Shown: positions 13,278-26,600, numbered from the stretch's first letter. The stretch is DNA of 64,000 nt from Syncephalis fuscata (GCA_025786725.1 JAHLTZ010000012.1:558001-622000), one strand, 5' to 3'. Numbers and translations are program-made. The notes: generated by a model from the letters alone, not told the origin.

Positions 13278-14855
13278 CTATACTGGACCGGCCGTAACAT
13301 TCTTACGGACCCATTCACGCACATACCGACTTGCTTTGAAGAATTTGGCATCACCGTATTTCTTGTAAAGCGATTCATGTTTTACAGTACCACCAAGATA
13401 ATCTTCCATGATATCTACAATGTCTAGCAGTTCTTCTTCTTGGTAGTAGCTGTAATGCACAAAGTTGGCATCCCATGCACCGCGATTCAACATCTTGCGG
13501 GCAAGGAGCATGGCCGCAGCCGATATCTTGGACCATGGCTGATCGATCAACCGATGGTCTACAAGTGGAATCTCCATAAGATATTTGGCAACGGTACGTG
13601 TTTGCACATCGTAGTCGTCGGCCTTGGAAATGCGGCGCAAGAAATTCAATGGATTAGGCGTACTTAGATCAAAGTCGAGTACTTGGAGCATATAGCGTTC
13701 AGCTCTGAGTACCTCTTCCTCTTTGTAGCCATCGTCGGCCATGTAGATGAAGTTCTGGATCGATGGCGCCATTACCTCTTCGTACTTGGAGGCAATAAAC
13801 ATGGCGGTAATACCAACCAGTTGTAGTTTGACCAACGAAACGACACGCTGTGACAGAAAACGGTCAATTAGATTGACAGTAAGAAACAATGTCTCTGGCA
13901 GTAGCTGGAATCGGTTGTGTACGTCAATAAGCCAGTCTACTAGAATGCCACGCATATTCCATTGTAATTCCTTTTGCTGGGTCATATAGCGAGGATTGGG
14001 CATTGTCTTGATCTATAATCATTAATTGTTAGCTATATGCTTGGTATAATGATTATTGCTATGCTATTTTTGTAGCACTACTTACTTCTAATTCACGCAT
14101 ATATTCAAATATTTCTTCAACATATTCAGATACCATAAGCGGGTCATCGATGTCTTCGGCATCCAACTCGGCCCAAGTTGGTTCGGCCTCTTTTACTTCG
14201 ACTGCTGGCTCGCTTACTACTGGCGCTGACTTTGCTACTGGCGCTGGATCGGCTGAACAGACCGTCTTGGCAACTTCCTTTTCTTCTTTAACTGTTGTAG
14301 TTGTTGTAGTCGTTGTTGCTACTGCTGCCTTGGCTGCCACTGGCACAGATACTGGTGCTTGTTTAGTGTCTACAGGCTTGGTTGTGGGACGTGGACGTGC
14401 AATATTTTTAATGCCAGGCTGGGCAGATGGCTGAGTACGAACAGTAGCATCGGTCTTTTTGTCTACTATGGCATTCATCTTTGCAGCGGCAGCAATGGCC
14501 GTGGCAGCAGTCGTTGTAGCAGCGGCTGTGCTAGCTGTAGTGGCTGCTGATTTGCCACGAGTGGTAGAGCTACGCTTCTTTGTCACCTTGTTATTTGAAG
14601 ACTATAAACAAATAAAAAGTAAACAAACTTGTAAATGCCACTGCTTGTTTTATTCCTTGTACTTACTTTAGCGTTTTTATTGCTCAAGTCTCCGAGCGCA
14701 GTACGCTTGCGAGCTACGGCCTGCTTGTTCAATAGGCCAGACTTGGCCACAGCTGTGGCGGTCGTGCCAGTAGCGCCAATCTTCTTAACAGCCTGGTGAA
14801 CAGTCTGATTTTCATCGCCAGTCTTGATGGCGCCCAAAGGCAAACGTGTAGCCAT
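13278..14855 (-). CDS. G2/mitotic B-type cyclin (Cdc13/Clb family), 479 aa
   Basis: Regulatory subunit of mitotic CDK1. Three exons, 14855-14667, 14601-14086 and 14012-13278, all in phase 0, give 479 residues. The N-terminal destruction box for APC/C is clear: KRTALGDLSNKNAK (residues about 50-63, RxxLxxxxN). A long low-complexity linker follows, rich in Ala and Thr (175 codons in exon 2), then the cyclin N-box with MRGILVDWLIDVHNRF, LPETLFLTVNLIDRFLS and FIASKYEEVMAPSIQNFIYM. The C-terminal cyclin fold runs FLRRISKADDYDVQTRTVAK to KYGDAKFFKASRYVREWV. These are standard B-cyclin signatures and no lesion is visible. The ATG at 14855 gives the D-box at the usual distance from the N-terminus. 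Confidence 0.93.
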
Positions 14856-15988
14856 AGTAGCTCGTGTACGTCGAGTATTATTCTAATAAAGATAACAGAT
14901 GAAAAGAGAAAGAAGAAAGGCAAAGTGGATGTATGTGTGGTGGTGTTGTTAGTATGGCTACATGCTTATTGCGCGTATTATACGCGTGGATCACGTGACT
15001 AATTGAAAATAAACACTGTTTTGCTGTTCTCAATCCTTCACAGGGCATATACACACCTGATTCATATTGAGAATAGAACGGTTGTTTTGATGCAAGGGCA
15101 ACTAAAACGCGTAGACAAGTGAGTATTGATGGAGAGAAATAAAAAGCAATAAAACAAGCAAAAATAGATTTGTAAGTACTAGCACAGCCAGTATACAAAA
15201 CTAGTAATAAAAATAAACAAATGTGCTACCTACGTAAAAAAGCACTTGAAATCACGCTATTTTGGCATACAACTGCCAAATATCAATCTACTCTTGAAAA
15301 GAGAAGATAATGGAAACGAGAATAAAATAAAAGTGGAGAAGCGATCAATCAACGACAAAATCAGTAATATTTAAACTGGTAAACAAAACAACAGTTGCAA
15401 GCAAAGCGGAGTATATTGCTGCGGTGTTGTTTGTTATTGTTATTGTTATTGCTGTTGCGTTTGTTACTGCTACTGCTACGGCTGTTGTTACTGTTATTGC
15501 AGTTACTTAAAACAAATAAATCAAAGTAGAAGCAAGAACAGCGCGTGCGTGTGGACGTGTACTCGAGACAGATAAGAAAAGGATAAGCGGAAGAAGGAAC
15601 GAGTGGTGGTGTGGTGTGAAATAGTAAATTCTTATCCACTCAGCTTACATATCATTAATTCATTGACTATCATTATTTACCATTCATATTAATATTCATC
15701 CAATTATTGCCATTGTGTTATTATGATCGTCATTCGTCTCACACAAACACTTTCATTGGTGAGTACGAGTTTGTGTAAGAATGTCTTGGTGGGCAAGACC
15801 CCTGTTTTTGCTATTTTGTTAACTATTAATACACTGATTTAATAGTATTAACGTAAATTTATGTTGATTGGCCACTATAGAGTTTGTCTACATTTTACAA
15901 GATGATTATTAGAGGAAAACAATAGTTGATTTATTCATTTATTCAATTCAATTACTACGTTAGTCATGACAACTAGGTAGTAATGTTA
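14856..15988. other. Cyclin B upstream region and STI1 3' flank
   Basis: Contains the cyclin B promoter and 5' UTR (reading leftward) and the end of STI1. It has GTT-type trinucleotide tracts around 15425-15500. A short + strand open stretch at 15723-15760 ends in a GTGAGT donor and could be a tiny first exon, but I could not tie it to any protein. No confident gene. Confidence 0.4.
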
Positions 15989-18251
15989 TTATCCTAGGCG
16001 TACAATGCCTGCGTTGACCAATTTACGGAACTTGGTGGCCACTTGGGGATTTTTCAAATGTCTAAAGCATAACAATGTATTAGTATCAATGTATTTGCTA
16101 TTTACCACGGCACTTACTCTTGGATTGCTCCTGGATCTTGTTTCATCTGCTGAAGGATCGATTGCATTACTGGATCAGCAAGAATCTCTTGGACTTCTGG
16201 GTCACTGGCTGCTCGACGCATCGTTTCTTCGTCATTTTGGCTATTTCCCTGGCTCAATGCCACTTGACATTTGTACAATTGGCTTTCCAATTCGGCACGA
16301 TGCTTGCCATCAACATCCTTGGACTTGGCAATATCGCAGCATTCCATGCAGTCACTATAGTCTTTCTTCAAAAATAGAATGGCTGCCTTGCGAATATATC
16401 CCTTAACTATAAATAAAACAACAATTAGTTACACTCGTCTCAATTATTATCTATTTAAATTGTTGTACTTACTAAACGTGTCGTCCAATGCAATGCAGGC
16501 CTCACAATCTTTAAGTGCTTCGTTAAAGGCCATTAATTTGGTGTAGCAAGCTGCACGGTTACTATACGAGCGAGGATCTTTATCGTTTCGCTTTATTGCT
16601 TCATTATAGCACTTGATGGCTTCGGACCATTTGCCTTGCTTGAACAGCTCATTGCCGGCTTCACGTTCCTTGTCGGCCAGTTCTGGATTGCGATAAGCCT
16701 CCTTTTCGCGATTTGCCTTAATCTTTTCAATCTAAAATACATAAATAAATCATAGATATTTAATGGTCATCAACTAGTGTCTACATCCTCTTACCTCTCG
16801 AAGTTTATTAAGAACATCGGCTGTTCTATGCTCGGTAAGCGATTTATTATAGTACTTGATTGCATTGTCAAGCTGATCCAACTTGCTATATGCCGTGCCA
16901 ATACGACCAAATGCTCTAGATTGCCAATATAAGCTATATATCTATTATTATATTCAATAAACATACTTTGCCATTAGCTTATAGTCGGCATAGTTCTCTC
17001 GTCCAACCTCGACGGCCTCTTCGCAGGTTTTGATACACTCTTCATAGTTGCCCATTTCAAATAGCACCGCTATTGATAAAAAAGAATTCTAATTAATACA
17101 CATACAATGACACTCGTGTTTAAACTTACCAGCCCGATTGTTAAGAATAGTAATGTTAGTACTATCGAGTTCCCATGCATTAGCATAATGTTTTAATGCT
17201 TGCTCAAACTCGCGCTTCTTATAGAACTGATTGCCAAGATCCTTTTCTTTGATGGCCTCTTGTTTTTTAACATCTTCTTCGCTTAGCTCCATTGGTTCTG
17301 GTTCTGGTTCAGGCTGCTTTGCCTTTGGTGCTTCAGGGGTTGGTGATGTAGGTGGTGATTGTCCACCAAAAGGCATACTCTACCATTGGATAAAGCGTTA
17401 ACTTCACTCAATTCTTTTCATGGATTATGGTGGCTTACATCAGGAAGATTCTCACTGTCTAGACCCATTAAAGCCATCATTACAGTCATAATACGTGGAT
17501 CATTCATATGTCTACAATGGTATATATATAATCGTTATTCAAGACATTATTATTATTAATTGTTTACTTACTGGCCAAGCGTGTTTGGATTTTGCTGAAT
17601 TTGCTGTAGTTTTTCAACAAAATCACGCTGCGCCATCAATGGCGATAGCTTTGGATTTGAAGCAATCTTACTCCACAGTTCCGGTCCCATAAAAAGTTTG
17701 CCAATACCTGGATCTATTATATATTAAATAAGTTTATTACAACCATTGCCATTAGCTAAAAAGTTTACCTTTCTCTGCTACTTCAGCATCAGCCGCTCCT
17801 TTTTGGAGTTGGGCATTATTTGGATCCAGCTTTAGGCCAGCGTCATAAGCGTCCTTTGCTTCGGCATTACGGCCAAGCCCCAATAAAGCGGCACCTTTGC
17901 GTCCATATCCCTATTAGCAATGAAATAAGTACATTACATTATTAAATAATATTCTACCAAATAACCGCTGGCTTACCTTGGCCCAGTCTGGCTTTAGTTC
18001 AACCGTCTTTTCCGCATCACCTAAGGCACGGTCATAATCACGCAACGAAGCATAGGCTGCCGAACGATTGGAGTATAGTACATGATTGTTCGCATCAAGC
18101 TTAATAGCCTCTGAAAAGTGTTCCACTGCTTTGGCGTGATCACCAGCAGCAAATGCCTTGTTGCCCAACGCCTTTAGATCATCAGCCTAATACAAACGCG
18201 TGATTAGCTATAAAATAGTAAATAATACTAGGATTCACTAACTGAAGACAT
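15989..18251 (-). CDS. STI1: Hsp70-Hsp90 organising co-chaperone Sti1/Hop
   Basis: Adaptor that passes clients from Hsp70 to Hsp90 through TPR domains. The start MSS is followed by an intron with a GTTAGT donor and then ADDLKALGNKAFAAGDHAKA, the TPR1 of Sti1. Next come SNRSAAYASLRDYDRALGDA, a DP1/STI1 segment (NPNTLGQHMNDPRIM), TPR2A with KEKDLGNQFYKKREFEQALK, TPR2B with GNELFKQGKWSEAIKCYNEA, and the C-terminal DP2 domain with DPEVQEILADPVMQSILQQM. The last exon ends TKFRKLVNAGIVRLG, the conserved Sti1 tail. About seven exons, roughly 600 residues, family-typical. I looked upstream (18252-18420) for heat-shock elements and could not convince myself of one. Confidence 0.93.
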
Positions 18252-18539
18252 GTTATCAATGTTGACAATAAATGATCAGCAGCAAGTACAAATAGTCTTT
18301 GCTAAACTTAAAGACAACGAACAATGAAAATAGTAGTGTTATTGATAAAAGAAAGAAAATTTGAGTGTGTGATGATGATGACGCAGTTTGATCAAAATTT
18401 TATTTCCTTAACATTGGTTGAGTTCTCAGATTTTAAACATGAACACAGTAAATTGTTCTGTTTTATACACATGGAATAAAAATAACCTTATAAACACTAT
18501 TCAAGCTTTTGGTGTGGACTTGTTCTTTGAAACCGTGAT
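18252..18539. other. STI1 upstream region
   Basis: Short AT-rich spacer between the STI1 start and the decayed Fanzor-like element. It includes a GATGATGATGACG run. It presumably carries the STI1 promoter; no specific site can be defended. Confidence 0.4.
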
Positions 18540-20538
18540 GACTTTGTGTGTACACCTGTAATAAATTACAATAATGTTAGATAAATCAAATAGATTATAT
18601 CCAAATTATGCACTTTAATAGCTCATGACATGTAACCATTGACCGTTTTTATATTGTTTTAAGAGTTTGGAACAAATAAAAGCTGGCCCTTTTTGTCTTG
18701 AATAAGGCAAGGATTGACAACTTTATGGAATGTTTCCAAAGTACAATTTCCACAAGATGGACAAGTCTTGGATGTATTGTACTCATCAATAAAAAAATTT
18801 CAAATCCATTTTTCTAAAGCATTTCTTTTATGCCAATGCCTCGAATAGGCTCTTGAAATGTACAATTTCAAGCAGAACAATTATTAAAAATCAACACAGT
18901 ATCCTGTCCAAACTTGTCTTTCAATCTTTTTACCAGTTTTTGATCAGCTTGCAGTTTTCTGATATAAGCCGATAATTTAAGCTTTTAAATAAAGAATTAT
19001 TTGATTGAGAATGATTGGTTCTTTTGGTGCTATAATATGGAACCAAAGTAACAGCGGCTTCTGCACGAGCAGAAATATACACGATATACTTTTCCAAATA
19101 AACCGATTTACACGAATAAATGGATAAATTGTTCTAGCTTTTTAAACAGGTAACAAATCAAATACTTTTTTATCGTTCTTTTGAGCAGTCAAGTTATTAG
19201 ATAAATCTTTTTCATCATTTTGAACAGTAAGCTTTTCTCTCATTAAGTTTCCATGATTCTTCTGTATCTTTTGTCTTTTATGTCTTTGTGCCTTTGGTTG
19301 GAAGTGTATTTAAAAATTTTGCGATCATTACTTTTACTGTTTTCATGCATGCAGTTCATCAAATCTCTTCTGTGCGAGTCAATTAACACACACTTGCCGA
19401 CAGTTTGTGTCAAAGCTTCTTTATTTATTCCATGTATATATTGAAATTCAGTAGATAGTGCGGCATCTTTTCGTTTATGACCAGCGCTGTATTTGTTTTT
19501 GGTGTCTTTGTTTTGTTTAATTATTGTAACACTTACGCCATCTGTTTGAATGGAGTCATAGAATTGCATTGAATCTTCCAAAGGTCCGCTGCGTTTAAAT
19601 ATTCTGTTATTCAAATCAACAATTTGCTCCCATGCGTCCATCTTGTTAGAAAAATCTCATGGATTTTATCCAATATATGGCGACACAGTATTTCTGTGTC
19701 AATTTGCATATAGGATGGTACCCATAAGTACGTATCGGAAAACATTGAAATGTTTTTGAAAAATTGGCCTCACAGGTGGTGGCCAGCTTGAAGTAGGCAT
19801 TTACATGATTAATTGGATGAGCCTTGACATCATAGTAAATCGAATCTTTGCTAAACTTGTAATTTTATCCACCAGATTTGTGCTTTTCTGGATACGCATC
19901 AAGTACGGACTTTATTATTTGATGGGCATGCGGATTCTTTTCAGCAATATTGCAAAGTTTGCCACTTGCAAAATGCTGTCTCAATACTGTGGCAATCGAT
20001 AATATTTAATTTAATGTTAAATTTAATATCTTATTCAGAAAATTTCTTTTCACGCATAAACTTTGCTATTCATTCTTGTCTTTTTTTACATCCAAAACAA
20101 ATTGAGTACTCTTTAAAACTGTTGATTAAAATGTTCTTGCACATTGTTTAAATATGCAGTTGCAATCTTTTGTGCTTTATATTCGGCTATTTTGCTGGCA
20201 TATTTAAGATCTATGCGTGTGTAACTCGCATATTCAAGGTATTCATTTAAACGACGTTCTATTAATTCTCTGACTCGGATGGTTTCATCACTCAACCCCC
20301 CTTTGCAAGTAGAATAATCCACTAACGATAAAAATACTTGTTTAAAAAACCTCTGGCTTATATATGTTTTAATATCAAAGTCCTTATTTAAGCCAAGTTC
20401 TTTTATAAATATGTACCTTGCAAAAGCATAGGTATGCGTGACAATGGTATTGATAACAAGACATTCTAAACGGGTTAAATACTCTTGTTTCCAGCCAATA
20501 CTACGTATACTTGATTTAAGAAGATTGACGCGCAACAA
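18540..20538 (-). pseudogene. Decayed Fanzor-like (TnpB-related) RuvC nuclease / transposon gene
   Basis: Broken minus-strand coding region of the length expected for a fungal Fanzor (about 2 kb). The N-terminal part is open at 20538-20113 (141 codons, helical, starting near WKQEYLTRLECLVINTIVTH). A stretch with several stops follows, then an open part at 19641-19243 with TDGVSVTIIKQNKDT and the RuvC-I-like strand KCVLIDSHRRDLMNCM, then FKYTSNQRHKDIKDKRYR. Further on, KLVKRLKDKFGQDTVLIFNN and EPIRGIGIKEMLYKNGFEIF are readable through stops. After a frame change comes DEYNTSKTCPSCGN (18746-18787), the C-terminal RuvC-III plus zinc-finger signature of TnpB/Fanzor. The first half of the zinc finger is intact; the second CxxC is not clear. 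Several stops and frame changes mean no functional protein. No terminal repeats were recognised. Confidence 0.78.
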
Positions 20539-20559
20539 ACATGTATTCTAAGACATATT

Positions 20560-22080
20560 GTTTGTTATAAAGCAATAAAATATGGTATAATTACGTTTAT
20601 TTCAGCTGAATGTATATCATATATGTACCACATATAAAAAAGGCTAGAAGAAGCACGATATACTAAAATGGGTAGTATATTATGCATAAAGCAACATTGT
20701 GCCATTTTTATATATACTGCGATAATCTGATTATCAATGTTACATTATTTTATTATTAATATTGTAACAATACTACATTTAAGCTGTTTATCTTTTTAAA
20801 AACAAAAATGTCCCACCTGCAGGTGACCCTGATGACATGGCACGTCAAGAGAGCCTTAATAGTTGGGGTGTAGTAACACTTTGTCTCGCAAACAACGCGC
20901 GCGTGACAAATACGACATTAAGCCGTTATCCGTCGCTGCAACCGTCCTAATCCTGAACATTCAATGAACATAAAGGTGACGGTCTTCATTTGCTGGTTTA
21001 AGGGTAAGGTCTTTTATTCTGGACGCGATAATACCCAATCAGGCAACAAGATACTGACAACAGTCTAATTATGGGACTGAACCAAGGCGGACATATTTAG
21101 CTGTATATTAAATAGAAATGTTACTTTTATACGATTTTTATATTCTGAATATTAAGACTGATTTATTTTGAGAATAGCCATTACGTTACTAATTATATAT
21201 TTTGTAATAATGAGTTATCTTTGGTGCAAAATGACTTTTATTATGTTAATACATTCACTATTTATAAATGTTTCTATTATACCCCCGACATTCTAACTGA
21301 ATTGGCTTTTATCGCCATTCTTTTTATATACTAACAAAAAACACTAGGGCATGATAATGATTTAAGTTTAAATTGAAAACTCTGGGTTTTTAAACAGTAC
21401 TACAAACTCTTAATACAACAATAGCCATTTGACACGAATTTAATGGTTTCATCGTTTTAAAATGACCATAATGGTTTCAAACCAACACCAGCAAGCTGTT
21501 TGCCATTCAATTTAGTGGCTATAATAAGAATACAAACAAGTTTTCTACATGATTTATCCACTCCTGATACAAGTCAGGCTGTCCCGTAGTATTGTTTCGC
21601 CGACTTGGGGTGACACTTGCTATATTGTCATTATGCTTGCCAATTGGCCTTCCTTTGCTAAATTTAGTACCGCATGCTCTAGTAGCTGTATCGCGTGCAC
21701 ACTACGGAACAGTCAGACAAGGTCGCAGGTTGTGCACAAGTTTGAAGCCATAGTCAATTGTCATTTTGTTAATGCATATAATCTTTAACTTTCTGCATCT
21801 ATCAGCTGACGGCCCACTTATTCCGCGTATCTGTTTTCTACATCGCTGGTCGTTGTTCTACTCCATCAACATCGTATACTCTAGTAATCTGTTACCACAA
21901 ACGCACGTAGTCTTTATTACACTGATCATCCAGCTTTGCACGACCACCATTACTCGTATAGTAATAGCAGTAGCACCGATTATCACGTCGCTTCCATCGA
22001 CTCACGTGTATCTTTATTAACTATTCATTCTCTACGACGGGTCGTAGAGCGTGTACACCAACAATATAGCTATCTTTCTT
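20560..22080. other. Intergenic DNA with a GC-richer patch
   Basis: No gene recognised. Around 20815-21085 the composition is visibly less AT-rich than its surroundings and includes CACCTGCAGGTG (palindrome at 20815-20826) and GCGCGCG. From 21085 to 21500 the DNA is AT-rich and featureless. ORFs at 21549-22328 overlap the pyrimidine-rich leader of the next gene and look like chance. Confidence 0.45.
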
Positions 22081-22134
22081 CCTCTCTTTCATCTTTCTCT
22101 CTCTTTCTCCTCTCTCTCTCTCTCTCTCTCTCTA
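22081..22134 (+). repeat. CT-rich tract with (TC)n microsatellite
   Basis: Long pyrimidine-only run ending in about eleven TC repeats (22110-22132). It lies upstream of the Boi-like gene on its sense strand. Pyrimidine-rich stretches just upstream of transcription starts are common in strong fungal promoters, so this may mark the core promoter. Confidence 0.7.
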
Positions 22135-22324
22135 TCTATTTACTCCACTTATTCACTATTGCACGCACGCTCTATCTATCTCCATCTATCTCAATTATAC
22201 TCGTCTATTCTACTTATTCGCACATAATTGTCATACCTATCAGCTGGTTTCTGATTACTACACTAGTTCTCTACATTCCCAACAAGTTTATCGTCCGCGC
22301 GGTCGGTCCCTTCTTTCACTTTAG

Positions 22325-23649
22325 GTAAGTGGCGCGCATATGCCTTGGCTTCTTTGTTCCGTGCGCTATAGTTCAAATGAACGATGCTATTTTGGATATT
22401 AAACCGAACTGAACCAAGCAACCATCTAAACTTGTATTGCTTGGCATGTTGATGCGATTAGCCATTGCAGTCGTATTTGTCCGTTGACTGCCAGTTTTGT
22501 AGGTCTGTCAAACTATAAAAATAATCATTGTGTCGGTATTGTTTATTTTCTGTGCTTGTTAACTCCGCCTATCATTTTAATAGCGGTGATTATTATATTA
22601 CAGCCAAATATTTCCCATTCTATTCGGTCTTTTGAATTTTATTCACTCATATTCACACTCACACTCACACTTATTAAGCGGCTATTCTTTCTTTCTTATT
22701 CTGCCCTCTTCCTTATTCGTTTTCTTGTTTCTAACACACTCGTCCTACGCAGCCAATATCTATCACCGTATTAGTTATTCGATAGTTGACTGTTTGTTAG
22801 CGTGTTTCCTAAGCAATACTACCGCTATTCGCCTATTGTTGTGTTCGTGCAGGTGTTTGAGCGTACACACATGCGTATAGAAAGTGTGGAGGCGAAAACC
22901 AGTCGGGCCCACACACACACATTTGCTTGTTGTTCCAGCCGTTGATACTGCTCACACACATATATCCTCTCGCCTAGTACGCACAGACATAACATTCTTA
23001 TTCTTTTTCATCTTTAGTTTATTGGCAACTAGTCTAATCTGCATTACTGCCCGTCTTTGGGTCGCCGACTCGTTATTTGGTTTGTACTGTGGGTATATTT
23101 TATATTTCTGCATGAATTCTTTGCTTGCTTGCGTGTCTGCTAGTCTTCAAGGCCATATGCGATAAATATGCCGTGACTGCATTAAAGTAGTCGTACATTG
23201 ACAGGTGATGGTTGCTTTAAGTTGTGTAGCTTGGATTGCAACAATCCATAGGCTGTGTCTTGTTTAACCGCCTTACTGTATCGTAAAAGTAAGGGAAGGG
23301 GCAGCGGCACCCTAGGGGCTATGTCCGCTCATTTTGTGTTCGCTGAAAGGCGAAGCGAGGCCTAGAAACCGCGTGGTACTAAATATACTAGACTATACTT
23401 GGCTATAATTATCTAGAATAGTAGAATGGCAATTAAGCAATTGAACAAAGCTTAAACGTAATATTGCACTAAATACTACCAGTAGTAGTAGCTATTGCTT
23501 TGCCACTATGATGAATATTCGCATAGACATGGCGTAGATTACATGCCAAGGCAATGGCGTACAAACTTTCTATCACATTATTGCTATTTTAAATACGGCG
23601 ACCTTCAGGCCTTCTAATTAACTGATACTTTTTATTTTTTATTCTTTAG
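22325..23649 (+). other. Probable 1.3-kb intron in the 5' UTR of the Boi-like gene
   Basis: A perfect donor (AG then GTAAGT at 22325) follows the CT-rich tract. A good acceptor (TTCTTTAG ending 23649) lies 34 bases before the ATG of the SH3 protein. Coding introns in this window are about 40-150 nt, so this one would be exceptional. Inside it, around 23200-23360, sits a GC-richer patch with a small perfect hairpin (23339-23343 pairing with 23350-23354). The splice sites are seen; their joint use is inference. Confidence 0.4.
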
Positions 23650-23683
23650 TCGTAGGCTGTGTTTTTGAACTTATCTATTAGCC

Positions 23684-26600
23684 ATGGAAACTGTATATGC
23701 TCTCCACGATTTTGTTGGCGAAAACGAGGACGAGATCTCGTTCTACATCGGAGAGCCAATTTCTGTAATTGAAAAAGACGAACTTTATAACGATGGCTGG
23801 TGGCAGGTAAGTTTATACACTAATTAATACTAAAATAGAATAGTAATACTAATAATAATAACGTGCGTATATTCAATAATATGATGTAATCAGGGTCGTA
23901 GTGTACGTGGCGATACTGGTCTATTTCCATCCAACTACGTATCAGTTGAAAAGCCGTTACCCGTCGCGCATGACGATGATGACGACGACGACGATACGGA
24001 TTTAGACATACCACCACCCACAGCATTTTTAAATGGCCATGAAAGTATTTACTGTGATTCTACAATGTCACCGGTATTTCCCGATGTTAAAGTGCCATCA
24101 ATACCCGATATTCATATTGATACTCGTATACAACAATCGGTATCAGAACAGCAGCGTATAAGCATAACCGAATCATCGTTGCGACCAAGTGTAGACAGCA
24201 CTGAGTCGTATTCACAGTTGGCATCACCTGATTTAGCCTTTCCTGCACCGCCGGCCGATCTTTCAAACGGCAATAAACGCAATGAAACAATCCGTCGTCC
24301 AGAAGTCGATAGTTGGCATATTAGCGGCTGGTCACCAGCACAGGATAACTTGGAGCCAATACCCGAATTACCTTCTCAATACCGTAAGGGTTTGAATCAA
24401 AATGCAAATACAACAGCTACAACATCACCATCAAAGGCCGATATAACAAAAGCGCTGCCAAATTCACCACCTATATCGTCATCACCGGTAAAACTATTAC
24501 ACGCGGAACGCACTTCAAGCGCACCACCATCCAACGAACAGATATCAACGGTAAAGGCCAATGTAATGCCATCATCGGCCGTTAACGTTGGATCACCTGG
24601 ACATTCGCGTACTGTATCACAACCTATTATATCAACTGCTTCCTCTTCATCTTCATCGTCACCTGCCATGGTGGCTAAACGTGCAAGTGTTACGCGAGCC
24701 AGTTTGGAGTTGCGTAATTCTTCAGTGGAGATTAATGCACCACAGCCACATCTACCATTGCCACAGCCATTGACTTCATTCCGTCAATCGCCAGACTCGA
24801 CTGTTTCTGCACAGTCAACACCAGAAGAAGAAGAATCTAATCGACGATACCATGCTAGCAGCCGTACATCTGTAGCATCGGATAGTCATTCTAAGATGGC
24901 CAATCCAAGTATTACATCGCCTGTAACATCGTCCATTGATGTTACAGCCGAAACAAGGCATAAACAACCAACTATGGCTGAAGCAACTATTGAAGGGCAG
25001 CACATTAATGAACAGCATAATGAGCCACAACTACAGTCGGTGGAAGATGATCCATCTTCTTGGAACATGCAGCAGGTATCCAACTGGCTTGAAAGTGTTG
25101 GTTTATCTTCAGTTATTCCTGAATTCCAAAAACATGAAATTACTGGAGATGTACTACTCGATTTGAACATTACTATGCTTAAAGAGCTTGATATTTCATC
25201 ATTTGGTCGTCGCTATCACATTATGCAAGCAATAGCTACGCTGCGTAGTGGCGGTAATGGCATTCCAACTACACCTAGTGATTCAGGTTCAGCCAGTCGT
25301 AGTGGACGACTTAATAATGCACCATCGCATTCTCAACTCGATAACGTGCTTACCGACTCACGTGCTTCAATAAGATCGGCATCTAGCAATCATAGTCAGC
25401 AAGCACTTTCACGTGGTTCATCAACACGACAAGAATTGTATGATAATATGAATGCAGCAACAGCATCAAACAGCTTTAGCCATCGACGAGCACCGCCAAG
25501 CAGCGTAGTGCCACCTCGTCGTTCACCATCTCGTCCATTATCTACGATGAGCTTTGGTTCAGATGCACCATTGGCTGCAGCTGTTTACAGTGCTGGTTTA
25601 GAAGGCTCATTCCCATCGTCTCCACCAAGAGCTGATAATCAATTATCGCCGGTGCGTGAATCGCAGGATATGTCTAGGATGTCAAACGATAATAATAACA
25701 ATTATCGTGATACTTTACCTCGTGGATCTAATGGCTACCAAATTCAGCAACAACAACAACACAACAACAGCAACATCATCTCCATCATCAAAGGACACCT
25801 TCGATGCCAATTGTTTGGAATTCAAATGAGCCATTCCAACCTTCACGAAGTGAGCCTACATCGCGTAACCGTCAATTAGTCGTACGGTCACACCGGCAAC
25901 TGCATTGCCAGCTATGTCTACACTAGCCCGTCCTATGCATTATCAACAAGCAGCACCAGAAATTGCTTCATTAGCACGTCAATCAGGTGTACCACGACCA
26001 GAACATCAAGGCTGGCTACGTCGTCAAACATTAGGACCAGTTAAAGTATGGAAACGTCGCTGGTTTATTTTGAAAGATGGCCAATTATTCTCTTCAAAGA
26101 CACCTTCAGTAAGTTTATTAGTTAACAATAATATATATACTAATTTAATATATTAATTATCATAATTAACTACTTATTAATTATTAATTACTAATATTTG
26201 TTTATTAATTACTAATATTCGTTTATTAATTAATTAATTTTTATTTATTTATTAATAGGCAGAACGTATTAAACCAGTTGTAAGCATTGCTGGCTGTCGT
26301 ATTACACCCGACCCCAATGCCAATCCTGGCTATTACGGATTCCGTATTACGCCTTCTAATAAACATCCAGATCGTCGTGTGCAATTATTCTGCTACGACG
26401 ATGAAGATGCAACAAAGGCATGGATCAAATGTCTTATGAAGGCGACGATTGGCCGTGACTTTAATGCACCAGTCGTGTCTTCATGTACTGTGGCTACTGT
26501 TCCACTTAATGTTGCACGCGACATGGCACCACGGCCACCATCTGCCGTCTTTTCAGGCTCTCCTGTATCGCCGGTGTCACCGCAGCAGCCGAATGCCGAT

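Noticed and set aside
12917-13297. 126-codon open frame between MIC10 and cyclin B
   Set aside because: Low-complexity TG and GATGAT content, no domain, overlaps the cyclin B 3' end.
14150-14671. Open frames antisense to the cyclin B linker
   Set aside because: They are mirrors of the Ala/Thr-rich cyclin exon, without start context or domain.
21549-23165. Several open frames upstream of the Boi-like gene
   Set aside because: They translate the pyrimidine-rich leader and intron into Ser/Leu/His/Thr strings; no domain.
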